A DNA stretch of 64,000 bases, taken from positions 124,001-188,000 of the forward strand of contig NZ_CABVMM010000003.1 in NCBI RefSeq assembly GCF_902499555.1. Reading direction: 5' to 3'. Below, piece by piece: positions 53,688 to 62,300 of the stretch (positions are counted from its first letter, which is position 1; each line of letters starts with the position of its first letter). Both the position numbers and the translations under genes were made by a program. This DNA is from Mesonia oceanica. Lineage in GTDB: Bacteria > Bacteroidota > Bacteroidia > Flavobacteriales > Flavobacteriaceae. Below the pieces are notes generated by a model. It made no database searches and was not told the DNA's origin. It worked only from the letters and a program-made list of their open reading frames with translations.

Positions 53688-54059
53688 TTAAGCTTGTGGC
53701 GGTTGAAAAGGAATATTTTCGCTTAAAAAAGAATAATAATTAAGGTAAAAGTAATCCGATTTACTATTAAAGTTGAAGTGTTGAGGTTGGCTGATTTCAG
53801 CAATTTCTATAAAACCAATTGGATAATTCTTTAGTTGAATGTTTTGTGTTTTTGTAGGGGAATTATCATCATTCTGTTTTTGAAGTTGCTTCATTAAATA
53901 ACATTTTCCGTTACAATTTAAACGTGGTTTGTCTTTGTTTACGCAAAGTACCTCTACGATGTAATTGTAGTTAAAGCAATACTGTAAGATGGGTTCGACG
54001 GGTTGAAGCATCGCCACCAAATAAAGAGCAGTAAATATTATGGAAAGAATTTTAGACAA
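53688..54059 (-). CDS. Small membrane-anchored protein with CNGKC motif, hypothetical
   Basis: About 123 residues. An N-terminal membrane segment (ILSIIFTALYLVAMLQPVEP) precedes CFNYNYIVEVLC and LNCNGKCYLMKQLQKQND, so four Cys cluster close together, possibly a metal or disulfide site. It ends NIPFQPPQA. I place the start at a TTG (54059) overlapping the DUF3050 stop by 8 bases, because no ATG precedes the membrane segment. Such proteins are found near metal genes in this phylum; here it is followed by the Met/His-rich protein. Confidence 0.7.
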   Translation of the reverse strand: MSKILSIIFTALYLVAMLQPVEPILQYCFNYNYIVEVLCVNKDKPRLNCNGKCYLMKQLQKQNDDNSPTKTQNIQLKNYPIGFIEIAEISQPQHFNFNSKSDYFYLNYYSFLSENIPFQPPQA

Positions 54060-54834
54060 TGACTTTTTGTTGAATGATTTCTTCTTCGATCCCGTCCCAC
54101 AATACAATTCGGTTTTCCAATGCTTTTAGGGAGGCTTCTTCTACTTCTTGCCATTTTTGTTCGTCATTTTCACAAAGCTCTTCAATCATTTTTAGGGCCA
54201 TCGGACCGTGCTCATCTTCATCTAATTCAATATGGCGATCAAAATAATACTTGAATAACCTTAAATCTTCTTCTGGAAATTGCTCTTGAATTTTGGTGAT
54301 AATTGAATTAAACATGGCAGGAATCAAATTTTCCCGCCCAAAGGTGAAAGCTGCAGCAATTACATGAGGGCGATTGGTATAAATAGTTTCAAAAGTAAAC
54401 TTGATGAATTTTTTTACACTAATGGGCAAATCTGAAGCGGCAATAATTAAATAAATATCGGTACCATGCTGAATCTGCTCCATAAATTTTGAAATAGCTT
54501 TGGTACTGGCACCACCTTTTTTCATCGCATCCAAATACATTTCGTAATGACTTTGGCGATTTCCGTAGAGGTTGATGTCGGTTTCTTCTGCTAAAACAAT
54601 TTCATTTATTAAATAGCGAACTTCAGGATTGCCAACAGGATACCATGGGAAATTAGTATTGGTTAATTTAGACTGAAGTGCTTTGAGTAGCGACATAAAA
54701 TCCCACACGGCAAAAACATGGTGTTCCATAAAAACCTGAAGATCTTTAGGCGTCTGAATTTTTTCGTATAAAGAATGATTCAGTAACTTTTCACGTAGTT
54801 CTTTAGTAGCTTGCTCAATGCGGATAATGCTCAT
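54052..54834 (-). CDS. DUF3050 family protein
   Basis: A 260-residue soluble helical protein of DUF3050, function unknown. Typical stretches: DLQVFMEHHVFAVWDFMSLL near residue 30 and YYFDRHIELDEDEHGPMAL towards the end, both with conserved His and acidic residues that could bind metal, in a haem-oxygenase-like all-helical layout. The His/Glu pattern suggests but does not prove a metalloenzyme. Confidence 0.85.
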   Translation of the reverse strand: MSIIRIEQATKELREKLLNHSLYEKIQTPKDLQVFMEHHVFAVWDFMSLLKALQSKLTNTNFPWYPVGNPEVRYLINEIVLAEETDINLYGNRQSHYEMYLDAMKKGGASTKAISKFMEQIQHGTDIYLIIAASDLPISVKKFIKFTFETIYTNRPHVIAAAFTFGRENLIPAMFNSIITKIQEQFPEEDLRLFKYYFDRHIELDEDEHGPMALKMIEELCENDEQKWQEVEEASLKALENRIVLWDGIEEEIIQQKVIV

Positions 54835-54944
54835 ACTCTAAATTTTATGCAAAAATAAGGCGCGATTCTTGTTTATTAAAATGCAAATGAAAGTTTAACG
54901 ATAGTTTCATCTATAAATAATGGATTTTTAAGGGTCTTTGATTT

Positions 54945-55112
54945 ATGCTATTGAATATTCTTATTTTTTATTCCGATCAATCAAAAGGTATTTTGCGTGC
55001 AGAAGACGTTTTGCCCAAAAAAGATGTGAAGCTAAAAAAGAAATGCTGTGAGAAATATTTAAAAAAGGGCAAACGCTGTAAACGCTGCCCTTGTTTCGAT
55101 TTGCTTTCTTGA
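54945..55112 (+). CDS. Small Cys-rich protein (55 aa)
   Basis: Reads MLLNILIFYSDQSKGILRAE and then a Lys/Cys stretch KKCCEKYLKKGKRCKRCPCF. Five Cys in the last 22 residues, set among Lys/Arg, resemble a small zinc-binding protein found in Bacteroidetes. It lies alone on the plus strand between two minus-strand genes; the start codon is not certain. Confidence 0.62.
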   Translation: MLLNILIFYSDQSKGILRAEDVLPKKDVKLKKKCCEKYLKKGKRCKRCPCFDLLS

Positions 55113-55151
55113 TTTAGATCTACTAAATCTGTCGAAGCTTATGGTTTTTTT

Positions 55152-55200
55152 GTCATGCTGGACCTTCCCGTCCGTCAGGCAGGCTTGTTTCAGCATCACA
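55152..55200. repeat. Dispersed palindrome related to the leuS element
   Basis: Outer arms ATGCTG and CAGCAT enclose CTTGTTT, as in the first hairpin of the leuS element read on the other strand, but an extra stretch with CCGTCCGTCAGG sits in it. Located in the gap before the acyl-CoA dehydrogenase stop. Confidence 0.6.
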
Positions 55201-55213
55201 TCATTATTGTAAA

Positions 55214-56389
55214 TTATTTAAAAGCTGAAATTCCTGTAATGTCCAATCCTGTAATTAATAAATGGATATCGTGAGTTCCTTCATAGGTGATTACGCTTTC
55301 TAAATTCATCATATGTCGCATAATACTGTATTCACCGGTGATTCCCATTCCTCCTAAAATTTGTCGGGCTTCACGGGCAATTTTAATCGCCATATCTACA
55401 TTGTTACGTTTTGCCATCGAAATCTGAGCAGAAGTAGCTTTCCCTTCATTTTTTAATTGGCCTAAGCGTAAAGCCATTAATTGTGCTTTGGTGATTTCAG
55501 TAATCATCTCTGCTAATTTTTTCTGCTGAAGCTGATAGCTAGCAATTGGCTTGTCAAACTGAATACGCTCTTTAGCATAACGCAAAGCGGTATCATAACA
55601 ATCCATAGCTGCGCCAATCGCTCCCCAAGCAATTCCATAGCGGGCAGAATCTAAACAACCAAGTGGAGCGCCTAATCCGGTTTTGTTAGGTAGTAAATTT
55701 TCTTTCGGCACTTTTACGTCATTGAAGATTAACTCTCCAGTAGCAGATGCACGAAGTGACCATTTATTGTGCGTTTCTGGAGTGGTGAACCCTTCCATCC
55801 CGCGTTCTACGATTAAACCGTGGATTCTGCCTTCTTCATTTTTAGCCCAAACCACGGCGATATCACAAAATGGAGCATTGGAAATCCACATTTTAGCGCC
55901 ATTTAATAAATAATGATCGCCTTTATCTTTGAAGTTAGTGATCATTCCACCGGGATTCGATCCGTGATCGGGTTCGGTTAATCCGAAACTTCCCATAAAT
56001 TCTCCCGTAGCTAATTTAGGAAGGTATTTTTTACGTTGTTCTTCGTTACCGTATTTCCAAATAGGGTACATCACCAACGAGGATTGAACTGAAGCGGTTG
56101 AACGAACACCACTATCCCCACGTTCAATTTCTTGCATGATTAAACCATAAGAAATTTGATCTAACCCGGCACCTCCGTATTCTTCTGGAATATAAGGACC
56201 AAAAGCACCAATTTCTGCTAAACCTTTTACGATTGATTTAGGGAATTCTGCTTTTTGTGCTGCCTCTTCGATAATAGGTGATACTTCTCTTTTTACCCAG
56301 TCGCGAGCTGCATCACGAACCATTTTATGTTCATCGGTAAGTAAGTCGTCTATATGGTAATAATCTGGAGCTTGAAATAAATCTGCCAT
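55214..56389 (-). CDS. Acyl-CoA dehydrogenase, glutaryl-CoA dehydrogenase-like
   Basis: A 391-residue FAD enzyme. EEYGGAGLDQISYGLIMQEI, GSFGLTEPDHGSNPGGM, WSLRASATGELIFNDVKVP, and the catalytic-base region ESVITYEGTHDIHLLITGLD. The RSTASVQSSLVMYPIWKYG stretch resembles glutaryl-CoA dehydrogenase, which oxidises and decarboxylates glutaryl-CoA in lysine/tryptophan breakdown. The saccharopine dehydrogenase family gene at 27274 would fit a lysine route, though it is not adjacent. Confidence 0.92.
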   Translation of the reverse strand: MADLFQAPDYYHIDDLLTDEHKMVRDAARDWVKREVSPIIEEAAQKAEFPKSIVKGLAEIGAFGPYIPEEYGGAGLDQISYGLIMQEIERGDSGVRSTASVQSSLVMYPIWKYGNEEQRKKYLPKLATGEFMGSFGLTEPDHGSNPGGMITNFKDKGDHYLLNGAKMWISNAPFCDIAVVWAKNEEGRIHGLIVERGMEGFTTPETHNKWSLRASATGELIFNDVKVPKENLLPNKTGLGAPLGCLDSARYGIAWGAIGAAMDCYDTALRYAKERIQFDKPIASYQLQQKKLAEMITEITKAQLMALRLGQLKNEGKATSAQISMAKRNNVDMAIKIAREARQILGGMGITGEYSIMRHMMNLESVITYEGTHDIHLLITGLDITGISAFK

Positions 56390-56462
56390 AAACTATTTTT
56401 GAAATTCTTAAAAATTTATGGGTAAATTTAAGGAAAGCTTAAAAAGAGAGCAATATTATCGG

Positions 56463-57179
56463 CTACATTTTTAAATAAAAATCTTTTACTAAGTTTTTAT
56501 AATCTTCGGTGTAAACGTGGCGATCAATTTCTATAATTAATTCTGAAGTTTTGATAAGTGTTTTTTCAAATCCAAATTGAAGTAAACTTCTCTTTAGTGG
56601 TGAGTTTTCATTGCCGCGAACTCGTGTGATTTTCTGCGGATATAAGTTTACTTCTGAAGCTAGTTGAATAAATTCTTCTTCATTTTTATACGGAATAATC
56701 GTGCAAAATCTACCTTTTTCAGCAAGCAATTGCGCTGAATATTTTACGAGATCTTCAAATGGAAGTGCTTCGGTAAACCGAGCTAAATTTCGATTTTCTT
56801 CTGTTGAAGTGAAATTTTCATCATAAAAAGGTGGATTGCTAATAATGAGATCATAAGTTTCACCTTCCATTTCTTCCGCAAATTCATCTAAAGCTGCATG
56901 ATAGCAAAATAGTCGGTCGCCCCAATCGCTATTTTCAAAATTGTCCACGCATTGTTCGTAGGCGTTTTCTTCAATTTCTAAGGCATCAATTAATTCAGCA
57001 GTGCTGCGTTGAGCGAGCATTAAGGCAATTACACCGGTGCCCGCGCCAATATCCAGAATAGACTCGGGATGTTGATCTAAACTCGCCCAGGCTCCTAATA
57101 AAACGCCATCAGTACCAATTTTCATAGCACATCGATCTTGCTCAACGTTAAATTGCTTAAACTGGAATACCTTTGACAT
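56463..57179 (-). CDS. tRNA1(Val) (adenine(37)-N6)-methyltransferase
   Basis: A 238-residue SAM methyltransferase of the YfiC/TrmN6 type. VFQFKQFNVEQDRCAMKIGT at the N-terminus, SAM motif ILDIGAGTGVIALMLAQRS and the adenine-N6 motif IISNPPFYDENF. Length agrees with the family. Between rimM and the acyl-CoA dehydrogenase, same strand. Confidence 0.9.
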   Translation of the reverse strand: MSKVFQFKQFNVEQDRCAMKIGTDGVLLGAWASLDQHPESILDIGAGTGVIALMLAQRSTAELIDALEIEENAYEQCVDNFENSDWGDRLFCYHAALDEFAEEMEGETYDLIISNPPFYDENFTSTEENRNLARFTEALPFEDLVKYSAQLLAEKGRFCTIIPYKNEEEFIQLASEVNLYPQKITRVRGNENSPLKRSLLQFGFEKTLIKTSELIIEIDRHVYTEDYKNLVKDFYLKM

Positions 57180-57229
57180 AAAGTTTTGAGTTTTTAATTC
57201 CTAAAACCTATTACCTAAATACTCAAAGA

Positions 57230-57757
57230 CTAATCTAAGTACATTTCAATAAGGCCTTCGGGAACGTTGAGGTGTAGAGTTTTATTGGGTCTGTCAAGCT
57301 TATCGATAAAATCGTCATTTACGGGAACTAGAATTTCGTTACCTTCATGTTCAATTTCGAATAAGGCCTGCGGTGTAGAGTCATTGATACTTTTTAAAAT
57401 ACCAACTTCTCCAAAATTTTTGTCGGTTACTTTAAAGCCTATAACCTCGTGAAAATAAAACTGATCGTTTTCTAATTCAGGTAAAAAGGAAAGAGGAAGA
57501 TAAAGTTCTTTTTTAAGGATACGGTCAGCATCTTCTTCAGCAGTGATTTCTTCAAATTTGATTCGAAGTAAATTTGATTTCTGAAGTGAACTTTTCTCAA
57601 TAAAAAATGGAATCAAGTTTTTATTCATATCAATAAAAACTGATTCCATTTCTAAAAAACTTTCAGGATCATCGGTGTCAAGTTTGACTAAGACTTCTCC
57701 TTTAAAACTGAATTTACTAACGATTTTTCCAAGATAGAAACAATCTTCCTTGCGCAT
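57230..57757 (-). CDS. rimM: Ribosome maturation factor RimM
   Basis: A 175-residue 30S assembly factor. The N-terminal RimM domain begins CFYLGKIVSKFSFKGEVLVK, and the PRC-barrel is recognised at QFYFHEVIGFKVTDKNFGEV with EILVPVNDDFIDKLD. RimM binds S19 and helps 16S 3'-domain maturation. It follows rpsP by 12 bases, the widely conserved rpsP-rimM order. Confidence 0.95.
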   Translation of the reverse strand: MRKEDCFYLGKIVSKFSFKGEVLVKLDTDDPESFLEMESVFIDMNKNLIPFFIEKSSLQKSNLLRIKFEEITAEEDADRILKKELYLPLSFLPELENDQFYFHEVIGFKVTDKNFGEVGILKSINDSTPQALFEIEHEGNEILVPVNDDFIDKLDRPNKTLHLNVPEGLIEMYLD

Positions 57758-57769
57758 CGTTAGACTAAT

Positions 57770-58333
57770 TTATTCAGATTTTTTCTCTTCAGCTTTCGCT
57801 TCTTCTGCAGTTTCTGCTTCTGGAGTAGCTTCTGCTTCCGGTTCACCTTCTTCAGTTACCGCAGCAGCATCTGCCTCTGCTTGAGCAGCTTTGTATTCTG
57901 CTTCACGCTTTTCGTTCACCTCTTTTTCAGCAGCAAGGGCTTTTTCTCTAGCTTCTTGCTCTTCTTTAGAAAGGTTTTCTTTCTTAGCGTTAATTTTTCC
58001 TTCTTTTTCTTCTAACCAAGCTTTGAATTTTTCTTCAGCTTGCTCTTCTGTTAAAGCACCTTTACGAACACCTCCAGCTAAGTGATGTTTTAATAAAGCA
58101 CCTTTGTAAGAAAGGATAGCACGAGCGGTATCAGTTGGTTGAGCACCATTCTGTAACCATTTCACAGCACCGTCAACATCTAAATCAATAGTTGCTGGGT
58201 TGGTGTTTGGATTGTAAATTCCTAATTTGTCTAAAAATTTACCGTCTCTTTTTGAGCGAACATCTGCGGCTACGATCCAGAAAAAAGCTCTACCTTTTCT
58301 CCCGTGTCTTTGTAATCTAATCTTTACAGGCAT
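57770..58333 (-). CDS. rpsP: 30S ribosomal protein S16 with long C-terminal extension
   Basis: A 187-residue S16. The S16 core is residues 1-80 ([20 protein letters not shown], then [15 protein letters not shown]). Residues beyond about 100 form a low-complexity Ala/Glu/Lys tail, predicted coiled or disordered ([20 protein letters not shown]). S16 of most bacteria is 80-90 residues; long tails are usual in Bacteroidetes. First gene of the rpsP-rimM transcript. Confidence 0.96.
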   Translation of the reverse strand: MPVKIRLQRHGRKGRAFFWIVAADVRSKRDGKFLDKLGIYNPNTNPATIDLDVDGAVKWLQNGAQPTDTARAILSYKGALLKHHLAGGVRKGALTEEQAEEKFKAWLEEKEGKINAKKENLSKEEQEAREKALAAEKEVNEKREAEYKAAQAEADAAAVTEEGEPEAEATPEAETAEEAKAEEKKSE

Positions 58334-58381
58334 ATTTAAATTAAATTTTGGGGTTCTCGACCCCGATTATTAATAAGTCTG

Positions 58382-58410
58382 CAAATGTACTGTATTATTT
58401 TTTAAATCAA
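58382..58410 (-). promoter_or_regulatory. Promoter of rpsP-rimM
   Basis: On the minus strand TTG, 18 bases, then TACATTTG: a full Bacteroidetes promoter with -33 and -7 elements at the expected distance. It gives a leader of about 40 bases before the rpsP ATG. Best-supported promoter in the window. Confidence 0.65.
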
Positions 58411-58435
58411 GTGAAAATATTATTAATTTTTATTT

Positions 58436-58443
58436 TACATTTG
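58436..58443 (+). promoter_or_regulatory. -7 promoter element before lipoprotein gene
   Basis: TACATTTG on the plus strand, 33 bases before the ATG at 58477; divergent from the rpsP promoter. No clear -33 TTG. Confidence 0.42.
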
Positions 58444-58476
58444 TAACACTCAAATAGTTAAAGAAACCTCAAATTT

Positions 58477-59133
58477 ATGAAAAAATTAAGCCTACTTTTA
58501 CTTTTAGTAACCATTACTATTGCTTGTAGTGATGATATTACAGGTAATGACCCTTCCATTCAAGGTGAAGTAAACGGTGAGTTTTTTAGGACTAGTATTT
58601 CATCTGCTTATAAAAATCAAGATAGTTCTATAACTTTAACTGGAGAGACAGGGCTAGATAAAATTACATTAAAGGCAGCTGAGTTTGCGGTTGGAACGTA
58701 TCAATTAGGGGTTAGTTCTCAGAGTGAGGCGGCTTATGAAATTAATGGGGTAGGGGTTTTTTCAACTGGTAATACAGGGGACGGAGCTATTGAGATCACA
58801 AGAGTTACTACAACTACACTTTCTGGAGAGTTTTATTTTAATGCATACCTCAACGGAAATCAGGATACGCTTAATGTAAATAAAGGTTCTTTTTTTGATA
58901 TACCTGTTACTAATGTAAGTGGTGGCGGGAATGAAGGTGTTTTAACTTGTGACCAAGCACAACAATTAACTACAGCTGCTCAAACAGCTTATGAAGGCGA
59001 AGATTCAGGTTCTGAAGAATTTGAAACTATTTGTAACAACTACAAGAATGCTTTAAACGCTCAAATAGTAGCTTGTGGGGATCAAGATAATATTTTGCAG
59101 AATACTATTGATGGTTTAGAATGTAATCAGTAA
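58477..59133 (+). CDS. Hypothetical lipoprotein, DUF6252-like
   Basis: A 218-residue lipoprotein (LSLLLLLVTITIACSDD, acidic residues after the Cys suggest surface display). The mature N-terminal half is beta-rich and Gly/Thr-rich and resembles the DUF6252-type domain (GEVNGEFFRTS; VTTTTLSGEFYFNAYLNGNQ). The C-terminal 60 residues hold several Cys (LTCDQAQQLTTAAQTAYEGE, FETICNNY, VACGDQ, LECNQ) that probably pair. Function unknown. Followed by a terminator. Confidence 0.8.
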   Translation: MKKLSLLLLLVTITIACSDDITGNDPSIQGEVNGEFFRTSISSAYKNQDSSITLTGETGLDKITLKAAEFAVGTYQLGVSSQSEAAYEINGVGVFSTGNTGDGAIEITRVTTTTLSGEFYFNAYLNGNQDTLNVNKGSFFDIPVTNVSGGGNEGVLTCDQAQQLTTAAQTAYEGEDSGSEEFETICNNYKNALNAQIVACGDQDNILQNTIDGLECNQ

Positions 59134-59157
59134 GAAAATATATCTATTATTTATTTT

Positions 59158-59188
59158 AAAAACTTCAGGAATTTTCTGAAGTTTTTTT
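59158..59188 (+). terminator. Terminator after lipoprotein gene
   Basis: AACTTCAG/CTGAAGTT stem with GAATTTT loop and T7 tail. A second terminator-like hairpin (GCCGCC/GGTGGC plus T7) lies at 59263-59300. Confidence 0.8.
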
Positions 59189-59375
59189 GTTTTTATACAA
59201 TATTTAGATAACTATTACGTTTTAAAAACAAAGTTGATTAAATTCACTTTGCCCCAAGTTTTAAAAGGCCGCCGCTTGATAAGTAGGTGGCTTTTTTTGT
59301 TGATAACTTCCCTTTCTTTTAAGCTTATCTTTTTCTAATTTTATACGTTCAATTCTTCAAAAATAGTCACCGCTC

Positions 59376-62300
59376 ATGTATTTAATTTTTGATACCGAAA
59401 CTACCGGATTACCAAAGCGTTGGGATGCTCCTATAAGCGATTCAGAGAACTGGCCAAGAGCCATTCAGATTGCTTGGCAGTTACACGATGAAATGGGAAA
59501 GTTGATTGAACACGATGATTTTCTTATTCAACCCGATGGTTTCAACATTCCTTATGATGCTGAAAAAATACACGGAATTTCTACCGAATTAGCTGCTGAA
59601 GACGGAATTGCTTTGCAAGAAGGTTTAGCTCGTTTTCAAAAAGCTTTAGGGAAAACCAAATTTATTGTTGGTCAAAATGTAGGCTTCGATGTAAATATTA
59701 TGGGGGCTGAATTTTACCGGGAAGGGATTGAAACAAATCTCACCGAACTTCCGGTATTAGATACTTGTACCGAAACTACCGCGCAGCTTTGTCAGATTCC
59801 CGGAGGGCGTGGCGGTAAATTTAAGTTACCAACACTCACCGAACTTCATGAGCATTTATTTGGAGAACCTTTTTCTGAAGCCCATAATGCAACTGCCGAT
59901 GTAGAAGCTACAACTCGTTGCTTTTTAGAATTGATAAGACAGCGAATTTATACGGCAGAAGAATTAGATGTTACGCCGGACTATTTTGAAAATTATTCAG
60001 AAACCAATCCGCAGCCCATTCAACTTATCGGGTTAAAGCACATTAACCTGAAAAAAGCTTCCGAAGTAATTCGGAGGAAAATGGCCAAGCAGGAGCCGCA
60101 ATCAAAACTTTCAGAAGAAGAAATAAAAGAGAATATTGAAGTCTTGCAAGATGAAGACTTTGTTCATCTGCATAACCACAGTCAATATTCTATTTTACAG
60201 TCTACCATCAGCGTTCAAGATTTGGTAAAAGCGGCTGCAGATAAAAATATGCCGGCCGTAGCGCTTACCGACCACGCCAATATGATGGGAGCTTTTCATT
60301 TTGTTTCTGCAGTAGCCAGGCATAATGATGAGGTCAAAAAGATGCGGGCAGAAGCAGAAGAAAATGGCGAAACATTCAGTGGTAGGGAAATGACCGGAAT
60401 TGTGGGTTGTGAATTTTTTGTTTGTGAAAATCATACCGATAAATCCAGAAAAGATAATGGTTATCAAATAGTACTTTTAGCAAAGAATAAGAAAGGCTAT
60501 CATAACTTGGCAAAAATGTCATCTAAAGCTTATACAGACGGGTTTTATTATGTGCCGCGTATTGATAAGGAGGTCATCAAACAGTACAAAGAAGATGTGA
60601 TGGTCCTCACCGGAAATTTATACGGTGAAGTGCCAAGTAAAGTCTTAAATGTTGGAGAAAAGCAAGCAGAAGAAGCTCTACTGTGGTGGAAAGAAGAATT
60701 TGGTGATGATTTATACATGGAGATTATGCGCCATGGGCAAGAAGATGAAGATCGTGTAAACGAGGTGTTGATTCGGTTAGCTAAAGAGCATCAAGTGAAA
60801 TTAGTAGCTTCTAATAACACCTATTATTGTGATAAAGAGAATGCCAATGCACACGATATTTTACTTTGTGTTAAGGATGGAGAAAAACAATCTACGCCTA
60901 TAGGAAGAGGTCGAGGTTATCGTTACGGGTTACCCAATCAAGAATACTACTTCAAGTCGGCGGCAGAGATGAAAGAGCTCTTTAAAGACTTGCCGGAAGC
61001 GATTACCAATATTCAAGAGGTGGTAGATAAGGTAGAGCCATTTGTCTTAGCAAGAGATGTGTTGTTACCTGCCTTTACAATTCCTGAACAGTTTTTAGAT
61101 GAAAAAGATAAGGAAGATGGTGGTAAGCGCGGGGAGAATGCCTATTTACGACATTTAACCTATAAAGGGGCCGAAGAGCGCTACGAAGAAATTACAGATG
61201 CCATTCGAGAAAGGTTAGACTTTGAACTTTCAGTGATTGAAAAAACCGGTTATCCCGGCTATTTTTTGATTGTAGAAGATTTTATTCGTGAAGCTAGAAA
61301 CATGGACGTTTCGGTGGGCCCGGGTCGTGGGTCTGCGGCAGGAAGTGCTGTAGCATATTGCTTAAAGATTACCAATATCGATCCGATTAAGTATGATTTG
61401 CTTTTTGAGCGTTTCTTAAATCCGGATCGTGTAAGTATGCCCGATATCGATATTGATTTTGATGATGAAGGAAGAAGTCGGGTAATGGATTATGTGATTG
61501 GGAAATACGGAGCCAATCAGGTAGCGCAAATTATTACCTACGGAACGATGGCAGCGAAGTCTTCTATTCGTGACACGGCGAGAGTATTGGATTTACCGCT
61601 TAGTGATGCCGATCGTATTGCGAAGCTAATTCCCGATATGTCGAAGTTACATAAGATTTTTGCTTTGGATGAAAAGGGAGTGAAAGCAAAATTCCGTAGT
61701 GAAGAAGTAGAAAAAATAAATGAGCTTTTTAATATTTCCGAAGGGGAAGATTTAGAAGCGCAAACTGTAAATCAAGCCAGAATTTTAGAAGGTTCGGTGA
61801 GAAATACAGGGATTCACGCTTGTGGGGTGATTATCACACCAAGTGATATTACCAATTATGTTCCGGTTTCTGTAGCTAAAGATTCCGATTTGTATGTCAC
61901 CCAGTTTGATAACTCGGTGGTAGAAAGTGCTGGATTGCTGAAGATGGATTTCTTGGGGTTAAAAACACTAACGCTTATTAAAGATACCATCAAAATTGTA
62001 AAAGGCCGTCACGGAATTGAATTAGACCCGGAAACATTTCCGTTAGATGATGAAGAAACCTATAAACTCTTCCAACGTGGAGAAACGGTAGGTATATTTC
62101 AATACGAATCTCCCGGAATGCAAAAACATATGCAAGCCTTAAAACCAACAGTGTTTGAAGATTTAATTGCGATGAATGCCTTGTACCGCCCGGGACCTAT
62201 GGAATATATTCCGAGTTTTATTGCACGTAAACATGGCGATGAAGAGATTACCTACGATCTCGATGATATGGAAGAATACCTAAAAGAAACCTATGGGATT

